A stretch of DNA of 64,000 nt. Source: G965262015 sp965262015. Lineage in GTDB: Bacteria; Spirochaetota; Leptospiria; Turneriellales; CBDBES01. Shown here piece by piece: positions 34,703 to 43,020 of the stretch (position 1 is the first letter of the stretch; every line of letters starts with the position of its first letter). Under the pieces are notes generated by a model. That model did no database searches. It was not told the DNA's origin and worked only from the letters and a program-made list of their open reading frames with translations. The translations under genes were made by a program, and so were the position numbers. The stretch covers positions 1,858,354-1,922,353 of the forward strand of contig OZ253494.1 of NCBI GenBank assembly GCA_965262015.1. Reading direction: 5' to 3'.

Positions 34703-35457
34703 ATTTTTCTAAGCAAGAGTTAGAACGCTACTCTAGACAAATTTTACTTTATGGTCTTGATGGGCAATTGAGGCTAAAATCTGCCAGGGTTTTGGTGATT
34801 GGTGCAGGTGGTATAGGTTGCCCTTTATTGCAGTATTTGGTTGCCTCTGGTGTAGGCTTGACTCATATTCTGGATAAAGACTTGGTGTCTAGAAGTAATC
34901 TTGCTCGACAAATCCTTTTTGCAGAGAAAGATATTGGTCTTTCAAAGGCAAGAGTGGCATCTGACTATTTGAGGCCACTTAATCCCCACATAAATGTGAC
35001 CTATGATACAGTGCATCTTACCCAGGCTAATGTGATAATGTATGCACAAGAATATGATATTCTTTTAGAATGTACAGATGATATTGCAACTAAGTTCATG
35101 GTGAATGATGCTATCCGGCAATATAATAAAATAGGTTTTATTGGAGGTATTGGTACAGTCCAGGGCCATATCTTACCCATTAACCCTGAAAATGTCTGTT
35201 ATCGGTGTTTATTTTTTAATCCACCTAAGGATGTATCCAATATACCTACATGTGCAGAATCTGGAGTATTAAGCCCTTTACCAGGTGTAATTGGTACTAT
35301 GATGGCATACCTAACAATATATCACTTAATACATCATATATTTCATACAACAATGCTTATCATAGAGCCTTCTAGCTTACAATGGCGTACTATTCAGATA
35401 AATCAAAGAAAGGGTTGCCTGACATGTAGTAAGAACACAGAAAAAGTAAACAAATAA
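34699..35457 (+). CDS. ThiF/MoeB/HesA-family E1-like adenylyltransferase (start codon unclear)
   Basis: About 250 residues. The nucleotide-binding site is clear (VLVIGAGGIGCPLLQYLVASGVG), with Asp/Arg/Asn residues of the adenylation site (RSNLARQILF) and the LLECTDD segment. Two CxxC pairs for zinc are seen: CYRCLF and CLTCSK. Members adenylate the C-terminus of ThiS or MoaD sulfur carriers. The conserved N-terminal helix ERYSRQILLYGLDGQ is encoded upstream of the first canonical in-frame start (TTG 34768). Back to the upstream gene I find no in-frame ATG, GTG or TTG; ATA at 34699, overlapping the previous stop as ATAG, is the only neat candidate. A sulfur-carrier partner is not visible nearby. 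Confidence 0.82.
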   Translation: MDFSKQELERYSRQILLYGLDGQLRLKSARVLVIGAGGIGCPLLQYLVASGVGLTHILDKDLVSRSNLARQILFAEKDIGLSKARVASDYLRPLNPHINVTYDTVHLTQANVIMYAQEYDILLECTDDIATKFMVNDAIRQYNKIGFIGGIGTVQGHILPINPENVCYRCLFFNPPKDVSNIPTCAESGVLSPLPGVIGTMMAYLTIYHLIHHIFHTTMLIIEPSSLQWRTIQINQRKGCLTCSKNTEKVNK

Positions 35458-35476
35458 AAATCACTTAAGAGAAATC

Positions 35477-36562
35477 TTACAAATCTAACTGGGATAGTCG
35501 TTCTGCGGGGCCGATAATATCTGTTACACGCACGCCAAAGTTCTCGTCAATAATAACTACTTCTCCTTTGGCAATAAGCTTTCCGTTTACTAGGAGATCC
35601 ACTGGCTCGCCAGCTAACTTATCTAATTCAATAATGGAACCTTCACCAAGGTTTAAAATATCTTTTATATATTTTGTTGTACGTCCCAATTCTACAGTTA
35701 GAGACATCTGCACATCTAAAAGCAATTCATAGTTTTGAGGCCTATGCTCATTCATGACATTAGCATCTTGAAGGGTAGGAAAATTAACTGAATTAATATT
35801 CAAAGTATCGAGTGGTTTCTGCATGGATGGTGCGAATTGTCCAGCAGATGGTTGTCCCATATTTGCATTTGATGGGCGATTGCTACGTAAAATACTTGTA
35901 TTCCATTGAGAGAGAATATTTGAATCCATTAACTGTACAATAAAACCCATATTCTGGTTCTCTAAAACAAAACCATAGCTAATTTTAGATACTTCTTCTG
36001 TTAAAGATGATAGCTGTTCAGGAGAAGTATATGGTTGAACACTATGGATGACAGATGATGCGTTGCCACCTACGCTACGTGATAATATAGGTGCAAGATT
36101 CGATAAAAATACATTAGCGATTTCATTAAATACGGACAAAGACACGTCATCAAATTTCTGAGGTAATTCTTGTAGAGACATCATATGCATTGCTAGATTC
36201 TGGGCTTGTTCTTTGCTAAAAATTAATATAGTGTGCTGGCCTTGTATACTAGCAGAAACAATCATACTATCTGGCTGTATTTCTGTTATTATCTGATTTT
36301 TATGTGCATCTGTTATATTGACGCTGGTAAGCCCAAAACTTTTACCAACAAAGGTACTACATGAACTAGATATTTCAGAAAGAGCACTCTGAAAAACAGC
36401 GGGTAAGCTTTGTGCCCCCCCTTGTTGACCATCATTGGACATCCCTCCAGGAGCTTCTTGTGGTGGATAACTAGTTTGTTGCCCAACACTACTGCTCTGA
36501 GGTTCTTCTTCTCCAGCTAACAGAGCATCAATTTCTTCTTGTGATAGTGATCCTTCTCCCAT
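35477..36562 (-). CDS. fliY: Flagellar motor switch protein FliY/FliN
   Basis: A 361-residue protein. It starts with the FliM-type CheY-P-binding peptide (LSQEEIDALLAGEEE). A Gln/Pro-rich linker follows, then a CheC-like middle domain (about 55-220), and a C-terminal SpoA/FliN domain (about 275-361: LLDVQMSLTVELGRTTKYIKDIL ... VTDIIGPAERL). This three-part layout is that of FliY in Bacillus and spirochaetes. FliY forms part of the switch complex that sets rotation direction. It is the last gene of the flbD-motA-motB-fliL-fliY run, and fliM is not present before it. Confidence 0.88.
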   Translation of the reverse strand: MGEGSLSQEEIDALLAGEEEPQSSSVGQQTSYPPQEAPGGMSNDGQQGGAQSLPAVFQSALSEISSSCSTFVGKSFGLTSVNITDAHKNQIITEIQPDSMIVSASIQGQHTILIFSKEQAQNLAMHMMSLQELPQKFDDVSLSVFNEIANVFLSNLAPILSRSVGGNASSVIHSVQPYTSPEQLSSLTEEVSKISYGFVLENQNMGFIVQLMDSNILSQWNTSILRSNRPSNANMGQPSAGQFAPSMQKPLDTLNINSVNFPTLQDANVMNEHRPQNYELLLDVQMSLTVELGRTTKYIKDILNLGEGSIIELDKLAGEPVDLLVNGKLIAKGEVVIIDENFGVRVTDIIGPAERLSQLDL

Positions 36563-36601
36563 GGCTATTCCTCACTCCTTTTTATATGTTTTTAATTAAC
36601 T

Positions 36602-37144
36602 TTAACTTACTACAAATTCTTCAAAGTAAACTTCTTCAATTTCACCTTTACTCAAGATCATATTGATTTGCACTTTAATCTCTTCAGCCAGATTTAGTTT
36701 TTGGATTGTAGTAGATAAATCTGATTTTTTCTTATCTCCTAAGATGATATTAATAATATGCTTCATTTGTATTTGCCTATTAGATAATTCAGACATCAAG
36801 TCTTGGTTATTGGGCTCTAAAGCAAAAGATATAGAAGCTTGAACAAAATGTGGCGTATCAGAATCTGCCGTATTCACCCTAAATTCTTTTTTAAAGGTAA
36901 ACGTTGCTAATGGTGCGGGTGCGGGTGCAATAACAATATTATTGCTTTCTTTGTAGGAGTGTGTTTCCACTTGCCTGGCCACAAAATAGGATATTAGTAA
37001 CATCAAGAAAATAGCAGCTAAACCACCCACCAACCAAAATATAATAACAACTATCTTTGAATGTCCCCCAAATTTATTACCTTGGGGCAAACCAATTAAA
37101 TCATCACCTGCTTCCACAGTTTCTAGTCTATCTTCTTCTGGCAT
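36602..37144 (-). CDS. fliL: Flagellar basal body-associated protein FliL
   Basis: A 180-residue protein with one transmembrane helix (about 31-52) and a periplasmic domain with the FliL pattern (FVQASISFALEPNN ... LSNRQIQMKHIINIILGDKK). FliL surrounds the stator units and supports torque. It lies between motB and fliY with short gaps. Confidence 0.83.
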   Translation of the reverse strand: MPEEDRLETVEAGDDLIGLPQGNKFGGHSKIVVIIFWLVGGLAAIFLMLLISYFVARQVETHSYKESNNIVIAPAPAPLATFTFKKEFRVNTADSDTPHFVQASISFALEPNNQDLMSELSNRQIQMKHIINIILGDKKKSDLSTTIQKLNLAEEIKVQINMILSKGEIEEVYFEEFVVS

Positions 37145-37197
37145 AACTATCTCCTTACTCGGTTAATTTACATAACAATTAAGCAATTAAACATATA

Positions 37198-37998
37198 TTA
37201 TTCATCTAATAAATATTCCACTCCTGGTATTTTGCTAACAGGTAATTCAGTATCTTTATAATTTCGTAGATATATTTTTTCTTTTAAAACCACTATATCA
37301 ACACGTCTATTTAGGGCTCTAGCTTCAGGTGTTTTTGAGATACTCAATGGGCGATATTTACCATAGGAGGTAGCAGACATACGATGAGGGCTAATACTTT
37401 CCGATTCATATAAAAAACGGAGTGCATTAATAGCACGTTGCGAAGCAAGTTCCCAGTTAGTTTCATAAACATTCGTTTTTTTACCAAATGTAACAGGGTT
37501 TTCATCAGTAAAGCCTTCAATACGTATATGATTATCTATGTTTCTCAATAACTCTGCACTTTTTATAAGTGTATCTTTGATGGCAATAGTTAATCTTGCA
37601 GAACCTGGTTCAAAGTTATCGCTACTCACTAGGCTAATAACCAATCCTTTTTCTTCATTAGAAATTTTAACTTGATGGGCTTGGATTTCTGGTTTAAAAA
37701 TTTCAGTTGCTATTTTTAATGCTTTAGCCAGTGTCCTACCTGTTTCGTTTGCAGGTAGTCTTTCTATGTGCATTCCCATATCTTCGAGTCGCCCATGTGC
37801 TATAGTTTGTCCACCTTGTAGTATACCAATTGAACCACGAAAAGCAGACAGAATCAACCGAAAATCTCGCCCCTCTATTTTTGCCACAGTAAATAATAAC
37901 ACAAAGAATGTTAGTAAAAGGGTGACCATATCTGCATATGTCGTTATCCATGCATCATTATTATTATTCTGCTTTTTGCTTTTGTTGCCAATTCGCAT
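37198..37998 (-). CDS. motB: Flagellar motor stator protein MotB
   Basis: A 266-residue protein. A short cytoplasmic tail is followed by one transmembrane helix with the ion-carrying Asp in TYADMVTLLLTFFVLLF. The C-terminal OmpA-like peptidoglycan-binding domain includes IRIEGFTDENP and NWELASQRAINALRFL ... GKYRPL. It works with MotA in the stator. Which coupling ion is used cannot be read safely from the sequence. Confidence 0.93.
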   Translation of the reverse strand: MRIGNKSKKQNNNNDAWITTYADMVTLLLTFFVLLFTVAKIEGRDFRLILSAFRGSIGILQGGQTIAHGRLEDMGMHIERLPANETGRTLAKALKIATEIFKPEIQAHQVKISNEEKGLVISLVSSDNFEPGSARLTIAIKDTLIKSAELLRNIDNHIRIEGFTDENPVTFGKKTNVYETNWELASQRAINALRFLYESESISPHRMSATSYGKYRPLSISKTPEARALNRRVDIVVLKEKIYLRNYKDTELPVSKIPGVEYLLDE

Positions 37999-38017
37999 AA
38001 TGACTTTCCGCTACATA

Positions 38018-38794
38018 TTATTCTTTTTTATCAAAATTTAGACGAAAATCAGGAGGTAAATAATTCACAAGTTTTTCTTGTACGATACGAGGATTATCAC
38101 CTGACTGGATAGATAAAATACCTTCAATCATCACCCGTTTTATTAAAATTTCTACTTCTGTTTGTCCTCTTAGCTTATTAGCAACAGGAATTGCAAAAAC
38201 ATTGGCAATAATAGAGCCATACAATGTTGTAATTAGTGCAGTAGCCATACCACGACCGATACTAGCAGAATCACCACCAAGATTAGTGAGCATCCCCACC
38301 AGACCCAACAATGTTCCTAGCATCCCAAAAGCAGGTGCTAAGGCACCTAACGTTTCAAACCAAGCACGATGGTTAGCATGTCTACGTTCCATTTCTTCTA
38401 CATCAGTAGCCATAATGTTTTTTACAATCTCTGGATCCGCACCATCCACTACAAGTTGCAATGCTTTTTTTAAAAAACGATCTTCCAACTCTGACATGTC
38501 ATTTTCTAATGCAAGTAAACCATCACGACGTGCTTTTTCCGAAAAGCTTATAATTTGTAGGACTTTTTGTTCAATACGTAAATCAGGTATACGCAAGATC
38601 TTACTATATACCTTTCTGATATTAAGAGTTAAATTTAATGGATATGATATGATTAAGGCAGCAAGTGAGCCACCTACTGTAATAAAGAACGAGGCAGGGC
38701 TAATAACATCAACAAAACTTAATCCAGATGCAATGATACCCAGCAGTAAGCTGAGAGCAACCACAATCATACCTATAACAGTGCCAAAATCCAT
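38018..38794 (-). CDS. motA: Flagellar motor stator protein MotA
   Basis: A 258-residue protein with four transmembrane helices and a large cytoplasmic loop carrying charged residues that act on FliG. The conserved prolines are Pro154 (ALAPAFGMLGT) and Pro203 (FAIPVANKLRG). The GTLLGLVGMLTNLGG and RGMATALITTLYG segments are typical. It is followed by motB after 19 bases. Confidence 0.94.
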   Translation of the reverse strand: MDFGTVIGMIVVALSLLLGIIASGLSFVDVISPASFFITVGGSLAALIISYPLNLTLNIRKVYSKILRIPDLRIEQKVLQIISFSEKARRDGLLALENDMSELEDRFLKKALQLVVDGADPEIVKNIMATDVEEMERRHANHRAWFETLGALAPAFGMLGTLLGLVGMLTNLGGDSASIGRGMATALITTLYGSIIANVFAIPVANKLRGQTEVEILIKRVMIEGILSIQSGDNPRIVQEKLVNYLPPDFRLNFDKKE

Positions 38795-38801
38795 ATTGTT
38801 T

Positions 38802-39017
38802 TTACTTTACCTTGTTACAAATTTCTATAGAATCTTTCCCATAAATTTGTTGATGATAATGTATCACTTTTTGCACAACCTCTTCAGAGGTTTCTTTAAC
38901 AATATATTTCTTGTCATTTGATAATGTAATCACAGTATCAGGTTTTGACTCGATTGTCTCAATCAAAGTAGGATTCAAAAAATATGATTCCTGATTTAAC
39001 TTAGAAAGTAAGATCAT
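38802..39017 (-). CDS. flbD: Flagellar protein FlbD
   Basis: A 71-residue protein of the spirochaete/Firmicutes FlbD type: MILLSKLNQESYFLNPTLIE followed by TPD-like KPDTVITLSNDKKYIVKE. Family members are 65-80 residues and start at this Met, so I prefer ATG 39017 over ATG 39071, which would add an unlikely N-terminal extension. It is the first gene of the motor operon, immediately before motA; the role is still unsettled in the literature. Confidence 0.8.
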   Translation of the reverse strand: MILLSKLNQESYFLNPTLIETIESKPDTVITLSNDKKYIVKETSEEVVQKVIHYHQQIYGKDSIEICNKVK

Positions 39018-39254
39018 AGTAACGTTACTGTTTCGGTTCAGTAGTAAAATTATGAAGAAAAATTTATTCATAATTGGTATCGTGTTTTACCACATATTTT
39101 ATGGAAGATATAAAACAATTTAGGACAAAATTTCACAGAAATAAAGTAAGTATACGACTTTTATCTGGTATGATCAAGGCGGAAAATAAAGATGGTACAA
39201 ATAAAAGTAAAGTAATTACGGTTCAAAAGAATAATACAAAGGATAGAAGCAGAA

Positions 39255-39502
39255 ATGAAAAGTAAGGTATATATTGGTGATTGCCTTAATATACTTAAGA
39301 CATTATCTGACGATGGTATAGATTTAATAGTGATGTCTCTGTCCTATGTAAATACATAGAAAAAACTTATGGTAGTGTGAAACCAGATTTTTATGTGAAG
39401 TGGTTTTCTAATGGAGCAAAAGAAAAAGTTATATCTAATCTTGCCTTAAAACAAAAATTAGATAAAGGTTGGATCGTTTTTTACTCCATGGTAACACAGT
39501 GA
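39255..39502 (+). pseudogene. Broken site-specific DNA methyltransferase (N6/N4 type)
   Basis: An open stretch from ATG 39255 reads KVYIGDCLNILKTL and DDGIDLIVMSLSY, then stops at TAG 39357. This matches the opening of DNA N6/N4 methyltransferases (YxGDxLxxLxxL...DLIxTSPPY); the catalytic SPPY has become SLSY. In another frame (39362-39502) the text continues as KTYGSVKPDFYVKWF and KGWIVFY, matching the following family region (kPdxYvxWF ... LKpxGxfvl). So one frame is split by a stop and a frameshift, and most of the gene is gone. A 54-residue frame just upstream (39101-39265) has no recognisable family. Confidence 0.6.
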
Positions 39503-39532
39503 ATAAAGCAATGATTCAACGTGATATATTTA

Positions 39533-39560
39533 AACTAGTCTGTAAAATAACAGACTAGTT
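39533..39560. terminator. Perfect 11-bp inverted repeat
   Basis: Arms 39533-39543 and 39550-39560 pair perfectly with a six-base loop. It lies between the methyltransferase remnant and the end of the ArsS gene (minus strand, stop at 39657). There is no clear T-run on either side, so it could be a terminator for either strand or a leftover of the lost element. Confidence 0.4.
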
Positions 39561-39656
39561 ATTAAAATGTTTTAAGGGAGTATACCAAATCTTTGAATTG
39601 TTGGCATTACAAACCAATATAGTTGGTACAAAACCTTAGCTAAGGGCTGTTACGGG

Positions 39657-40640
39657 TTAAGGATTCTCAATGGTACCACCACAACTAGAACCAGCACCAG
39701 CAGTACATGCAAAACAGTGGTTCTCAGTATGTATATTACGGTTCATAAAGGCATCATGATTGAAATCTTGGATGGAAGTAACTTTTAAATCTAGCATCTG
39801 GTTAAAATCACAGTCATATATATAACCGTCCCAGCTAACCGAAATTTGGTTTCTGCACATAAGATTATCTACAGTGTGGTAATTAAAGTTTTCTAATAAA
39901 ATTTGCATGTATTCTTGAAGTTTGTTTTGGTTAAGCAATAACTTTAAGAAGCGATTAATGGGTACATTATTCATACAATATAAATTAGTAAAACTAATAT
40001 CATGATTCTTTTTTAAATGGTACTTAAATTCTTTTTCTAACTCTTCCTGTGAACTACTCAATAACATACCCACTGGGTTATAGACAAGATTAAGGGGAAT
40101 CTCCGCACCATATCCCAATTGGTTGAGTTTTTTGAGAGCTTTAATAGAGGTAGCGTATACTCCTTCTCCTCTTTGTTTATCTGTGTGTAACTGTGCGTAG
40201 TGTGGTAGAGAAGCAACAATCTCTACTTGGTTATCCGCTAAGAAATTATATAGATACGAATAATTTGGATGTTCTAGGATAGTAAGGTTACAACGATCAA
40301 TTGCATGTTTACCTATCGCTTTGACACGTTCTATAAGGTAATAAAAATTGGGATTCATTTCAGGTGCCCCTCCTGTAATGTCCACTGTGTGAATACTAGG
40401 GGTTTGTTCAATAAGACCTATACACTGATCAATCGTCAATTTATCCATAATCTCTGTACGATTAGGTCCCGCTTCAACATGGCAGTGTCTACATGTTTGG
40501 TTGCATAGTTTACCTAAATTAATTTGAAAAATATCTATCTCTTTGGGTTGAATAGTATCTACGTCATGTTGTTCTAGTTTATTTTTAAAAGAGACTTTTA
40601 ATGAATCTTGTAAGGCCTTAATCTGAGTAGCATTATCCAT
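39657..40640 (-). CDS. arsS: Radical SAM protein of the arsenosugar biosynthesis (ArsS) type
   Basis: A 327-residue protein. The radical SAM cluster motif is CNQTCRHC (Cys46, Cys50, Cys53), followed by VEAGPNR and the TGGAPEMNPNF segment. The C-terminal DUF3641-like region has SWDGYIYDCDFNQML and the Cys-rich end HCFACTAGAGSSCGG, hallmark features of ArsS. In cyanobacteria ArsS acts after ArsM to add a 5'-deoxyadenosyl group to dimethylarsenite. The companion AhpD-like gene 26 bases upstream also fits this family context. No ArsM is visible in the window. Family membership is strong; arsenic as substrate here is inferred. Confidence 0.82.
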   Translation of the reverse strand: MDNATQIKALQDSLKVSFKNKLEQHDVDTIQPKEIDIFQINLGKLCNQTCRHCHVEAGPNRTEIMDKLTIDQCIGLIEQTPSIHTVDITGGAPEMNPNFYYLIERVKAIGKHAIDRCNLTILEHPNYSYLYNFLADNQVEIVASLPHYAQLHTDKQRGEGVYATSIKALKKLNQLGYGAEIPLNLVYNPVGMLLSSSQEELEKEFKYHLKKNHDISFTNLYCMNNVPINRFLKLLLNQNKLQEYMQILLENFNYHTVDNLMCRNQISVSWDGYIYDCDFNQMLDLKVTSIQDFNHDAFMNRNIHTENHCFACTAGAGSSCGGTIENP

Positions 40641-40666
40641 AATTGATATACTGGGTCTACTAAGCC

Positions 40667-41014
40667 CTATAAAAGAACGTCATCAACTTTATTCATCATT
40701 TGGACGCCGTGTCCGTGTACTAATGTGGCCCCTCCTACAACGGCAGCAGCAATATGTACAGCTTCATTCATTTGTTCTTCGTCTGCTCCCTTCTCTAAAC
40801 AACTTTGTGAAAAGGAATCGATACAATAGGGACATCTTACAGCATGAGCAACAGATAAGCCAATTAGTGCCTTCTCGCGACCAGAAAGAACACCATTTTG
40901 GAATACGCTTTGGTAATAGGTAAAAAACCTATCTCCTAGTCGCTTATTCTGTCGCTTTATCTCAGTAAACTTTGAAAGGTCATCACTAGAATAATAAGAG
41001 CCCATGCGGTGCAT
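40667..41014 (-). CDS. AhpD-like (carboxymuconolactone decarboxylase fold) protein, arsenosugar-associated type
   Basis: A 115-residue protein with the redox pair in RCPYCIDSF and a helical CMD/AhpD fold (REKALIGLSVAHAV ... VHIAAAVVGGATLVHG). Short proteins of this kind regularly accompany ArsS genes and are annotated as arsenosugar-associated peroxidase-like proteins. It is translated from the same minus-strand unit as arsS. The AhpD catalytic proton relay is only partly conserved, so peroxidase activity is not assured. Confidence 0.8.
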   Translation of the reverse strand: MHRMGSYYSSDDLSKFTEIKRQNKRLGDRFFTYYQSVFQNGVLSGREKALIGLSVAHAVRCPYCIDSFSQSCLEKGADEEQMNEAVHIAAAVVGGATLVHGHGVQMMNKVDDVLL

Positions 41015-41129
41015 TATAAAATGTAGTTATGGATGGAGCAAGTATTTATTTTTAGCAACTCCCAGTTAGAATAGAATAATAACTCAAAAAATAAATATAT
41101 CAAAGTCTGCTGTCTTTTACAAGGTAAAA

Positions 41130-41270
41130 ATGAAATCAATCAATGGCATATATCAGGCTAAAGATGCACAATACCTTACTGAGAAGAAAAAATACTATGC
41201 AAATAATAAGAGAACAAAGTATCTAGAAACTTACAGAGAATGTTATCAAACAACCAAGAAGATATTTTGA
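41130..41270 (+). CDS. Possible 46-residue small protein
   Basis: ATG 41130 is preceded by AAGGT at 41121-41125. The peptide is Lys/Tyr-rich (AQYLTEKKKYYANNKRTKYL), a composition seen in short phage-like or helical proteins. It lies in a 433-base gap between the AhpD-like and ruvX genes together with repeat copy B. It may be a remnant of a longer gene; I cannot name a function. Confidence 0.35.
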   Translation: MKSINGIYQAKDAQYLTEKKKYYANNKRTKYLETYRECYQTTKKIF

Positions 41271-41334
41271 CAGAAAGCTAGATTGTCAGATATTAAAACA
41301 AAAAAATATATTTAGATCTTGTATTATGATCAAT

Positions 41335-41404
41335 AACATGTATAGGCTATCCTTACGAGGAGACAACTGCTAACCAAATCTATTCTGTCCAGCTCCGGTG
41401 CTGG
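41335..41404 (+). repeat. Dispersed ~65-bp repeat, copy B
   Basis: This matches the minus strand of 21802-21867 (shared blocks TAGGCTATC and TGTCCAGCT). Neither copy encodes a recognised protein. The two copies are in opposite orientation 19.5 kb apart. Confidence 0.55.
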
Positions 41405-41447
41405 CTTGCCAATCAAGAACACTTACCTAGATAATTGAGGCAGGTAG

Positions 41448-41876
41448 TTATATTATTATGTTTGATTTAGGTTGCATAAAATAAGCCCGTAAAATAATTG
41501 ATGCGGCTAAAGAATCTAGACGATTTTTAGAAGTTATTGTTTTTTTCTTACCTGGTAAGGCATGATATATATTCTCGGCATCAACGGATGAATAAGATTC
41601 GTCTTGTAAGACAATTGTCACTGAGGGAAATTTCTTAGCTAAAGCCTTTTGAAAATCTATAATCTCACTTTGTATTTTAGTAGGGATCCGACATGAAGGC
41701 ATACCTAATACAATGGTACACACATTGCGATGTTGTATTGTATTAGTTATTTTTTGCCAGAAATTAGAGTGGTGGTATTGTAATACAGGTAAGGGTTGTA
41801 TTAGTTGGTATTCTTGATGTGCAATAGCCATACCAATATTTTTTCTACCATAATCTACTGCCAAAATAGTTGCCAT
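41448..41876 (-). CDS. ruvX: RuvX/YqgF-type RNase H-fold nuclease
   Basis: A 142-residue protein with the YqgF pattern: ILAVDYGRKNIGMAIA (first acidic residue), VLGMPS, LQDESYSSVDAENI and NRLDSLAASIIL with the last acidic residue. These proteins are linked to 16S rRNA 5'-end processing and to Holliday-junction resolution. It ends near a gap with repeat B, and the next gene upstream on the same strand is a lipoprotein gene 72 bases away. Confidence 0.87.
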   Translation of the reverse strand: MATILAVDYGRKNIGMAIAHQEYQLIQPLPVLQYHHSNFWQKITNTIQHRNVCTIVLGMPSCRIPTKIQSEIIDFQKALAKKFPSVTIVLQDESYSSVDAENIYHALPGKKKTITSKNRLDSLAASIILRAYFMQPKSNIII

Positions 41877-41948
41877 CTGTTATACTCTTGTATCTGGTTA
41901 TATCTTATTTATCATAAAGAAGGTTTCTTATACGGTCTATAGGAGAAT

Positions 41949-42383
41949 CTAATCAACCTCGTGTGAAATAACCATAAATTCTAACTTATCAATAATTTTA
42001 CGATCTTGCATAATTTGTATACTATATTGTCCTGGAGGCAATACATGGTATTTACCAATCAAATAGGGATAGTTACGTTTTAGCTTATATTGTCTAGCGT
42101 GAAATTCCGCCCAGTTTAAATTTTTCTTGCGTAAAACAACCACATAGTTTGGCGTAGAGGTAAGTGATATTTTTTTTATATGATAACAGTACCATAATAT
42201 ACGATTGCTATAAAAGAATACAGGTTTACGTGGTATAGTGAAGGAAGTAGGATAAAACCATTTTTTTTGTAGAGGATTAAGAACACTGTCAGTTAACTGG
42301 TGAAAAGAAAAAATACCTGGTTTTTTAGGGGAACATTGTATAAAACATAATAGGAAAAAATAAATCAACCATCTAAGTAACAT
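41949..42383 (-). CDS. Putative lipoprotein of unknown function
   Basis: A 144-residue protein with a signal peptide and lipobox (LLCFIQC, Cys17) followed by SPKKPG. The mature part is basic and aromatic with beta-strand character, ending KLEFMVISHEVD. I recognise no family. Confidence 0.6.
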   Translation of the reverse strand: MLLRWLIYFFLLCFIQCSPKKPGIFSFHQLTDSVLNPLQKKWFYPTSFTIPRKPVFFYSNRILWYCYHIKKISLTSTPNYVVVLRKKNLNWAEFHARQYKLKRNYPYLIGKYHVLPPGQYSIQIMQDRKIIDKLEFMVISHEVD

Positions 42384-42622
42384 CGTGCAGCCTTATTCCC
42401 CTTTAGATTATGAAATACCGTCAAGCGATATTTACTTATCTATCTAAACGATTGTATATAACTTTCTCTTCCTTTAATGGCCGGCCGTGAAGGATAGCTA
42501 TCTTACTAAAAAACTGTCAACACAATCAATCACTTTATAGTAACTATAACATATCTTTGTGGGTTCTACACCTACTAAACTTAAATTCGTTGACGGGTAG
42601 AATATAATGCTTAGGTTGCCAT

Positions 42623-42650
42623 TTGACGTACGCTGAGAGTGGTTTATACT
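42623..42650 (+). promoter_or_regulatory. Candidate sigma-70-type promoter
   Basis: TTGACG at 42623-42628 and TATACT at 42645-42650 are 16 bases apart and lie 45 bases upstream of ATG 42695. This would drive the zinc-ribbon protein, RNase H and DinG genes. The surrounding 311-base gap (42384-42694) contains no gene that I can see. Confidence 0.45.
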
Positions 42651-42694
42651 GTCCGATAATAGTACTGCGTATGAGTGGGGTTATTTTTTAGGTA

Positions 42695-42976
42695 ATGAAA
42701 GAAAAAATATATTGTGCAAATTGTGAGCATTGTTTGGTTACTCGTGTGTTTGAAGCTGATAATTCCAAATATATGTTACGTGTTCGTTGTGCCAAAAAAC
42801 GTTGGGTTAAGCGTTCGGGAGAGGAGAAACGTTATAAGTATTTTACAGTAGCTAGACGGGTTCAAAATGATTGTCCTGAATATGCTCCAATGGGTGATAC
42901 AGACTCTTTCATTAAAACATTACGTAGAGAGTTGCCAGTTAAAGACGAAATTTATTTTGTCAATCCAAGTGAATAA
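42695..42976 (+). CDS. Small Cys-rich (zinc-ribbon-like) protein
   Basis: A 93-residue basic protein with Cys pairs in YCANCEHC, later VRCAKK and DCPEY, likely one zinc site. Otherwise rich in Lys and Arg, as in RNA-binding proteins. It precedes the RNase H gene by 44 bases and probably shares its transcript. No named family. Confidence 0.62.
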   Translation: MKEKIYCANCEHCLVTRVFEADNSKYMLRVRCAKKRWVKRSGEEKRYKYFTVARRVQNDCPEYAPMGDTDSFIKTLRRELPVKDEIYFVNPSE

Positions 42977-43020
42977 TCTTTAACTATTCGGTTGATCTGT
43001 AACAAAATCTTGCTAATCTC

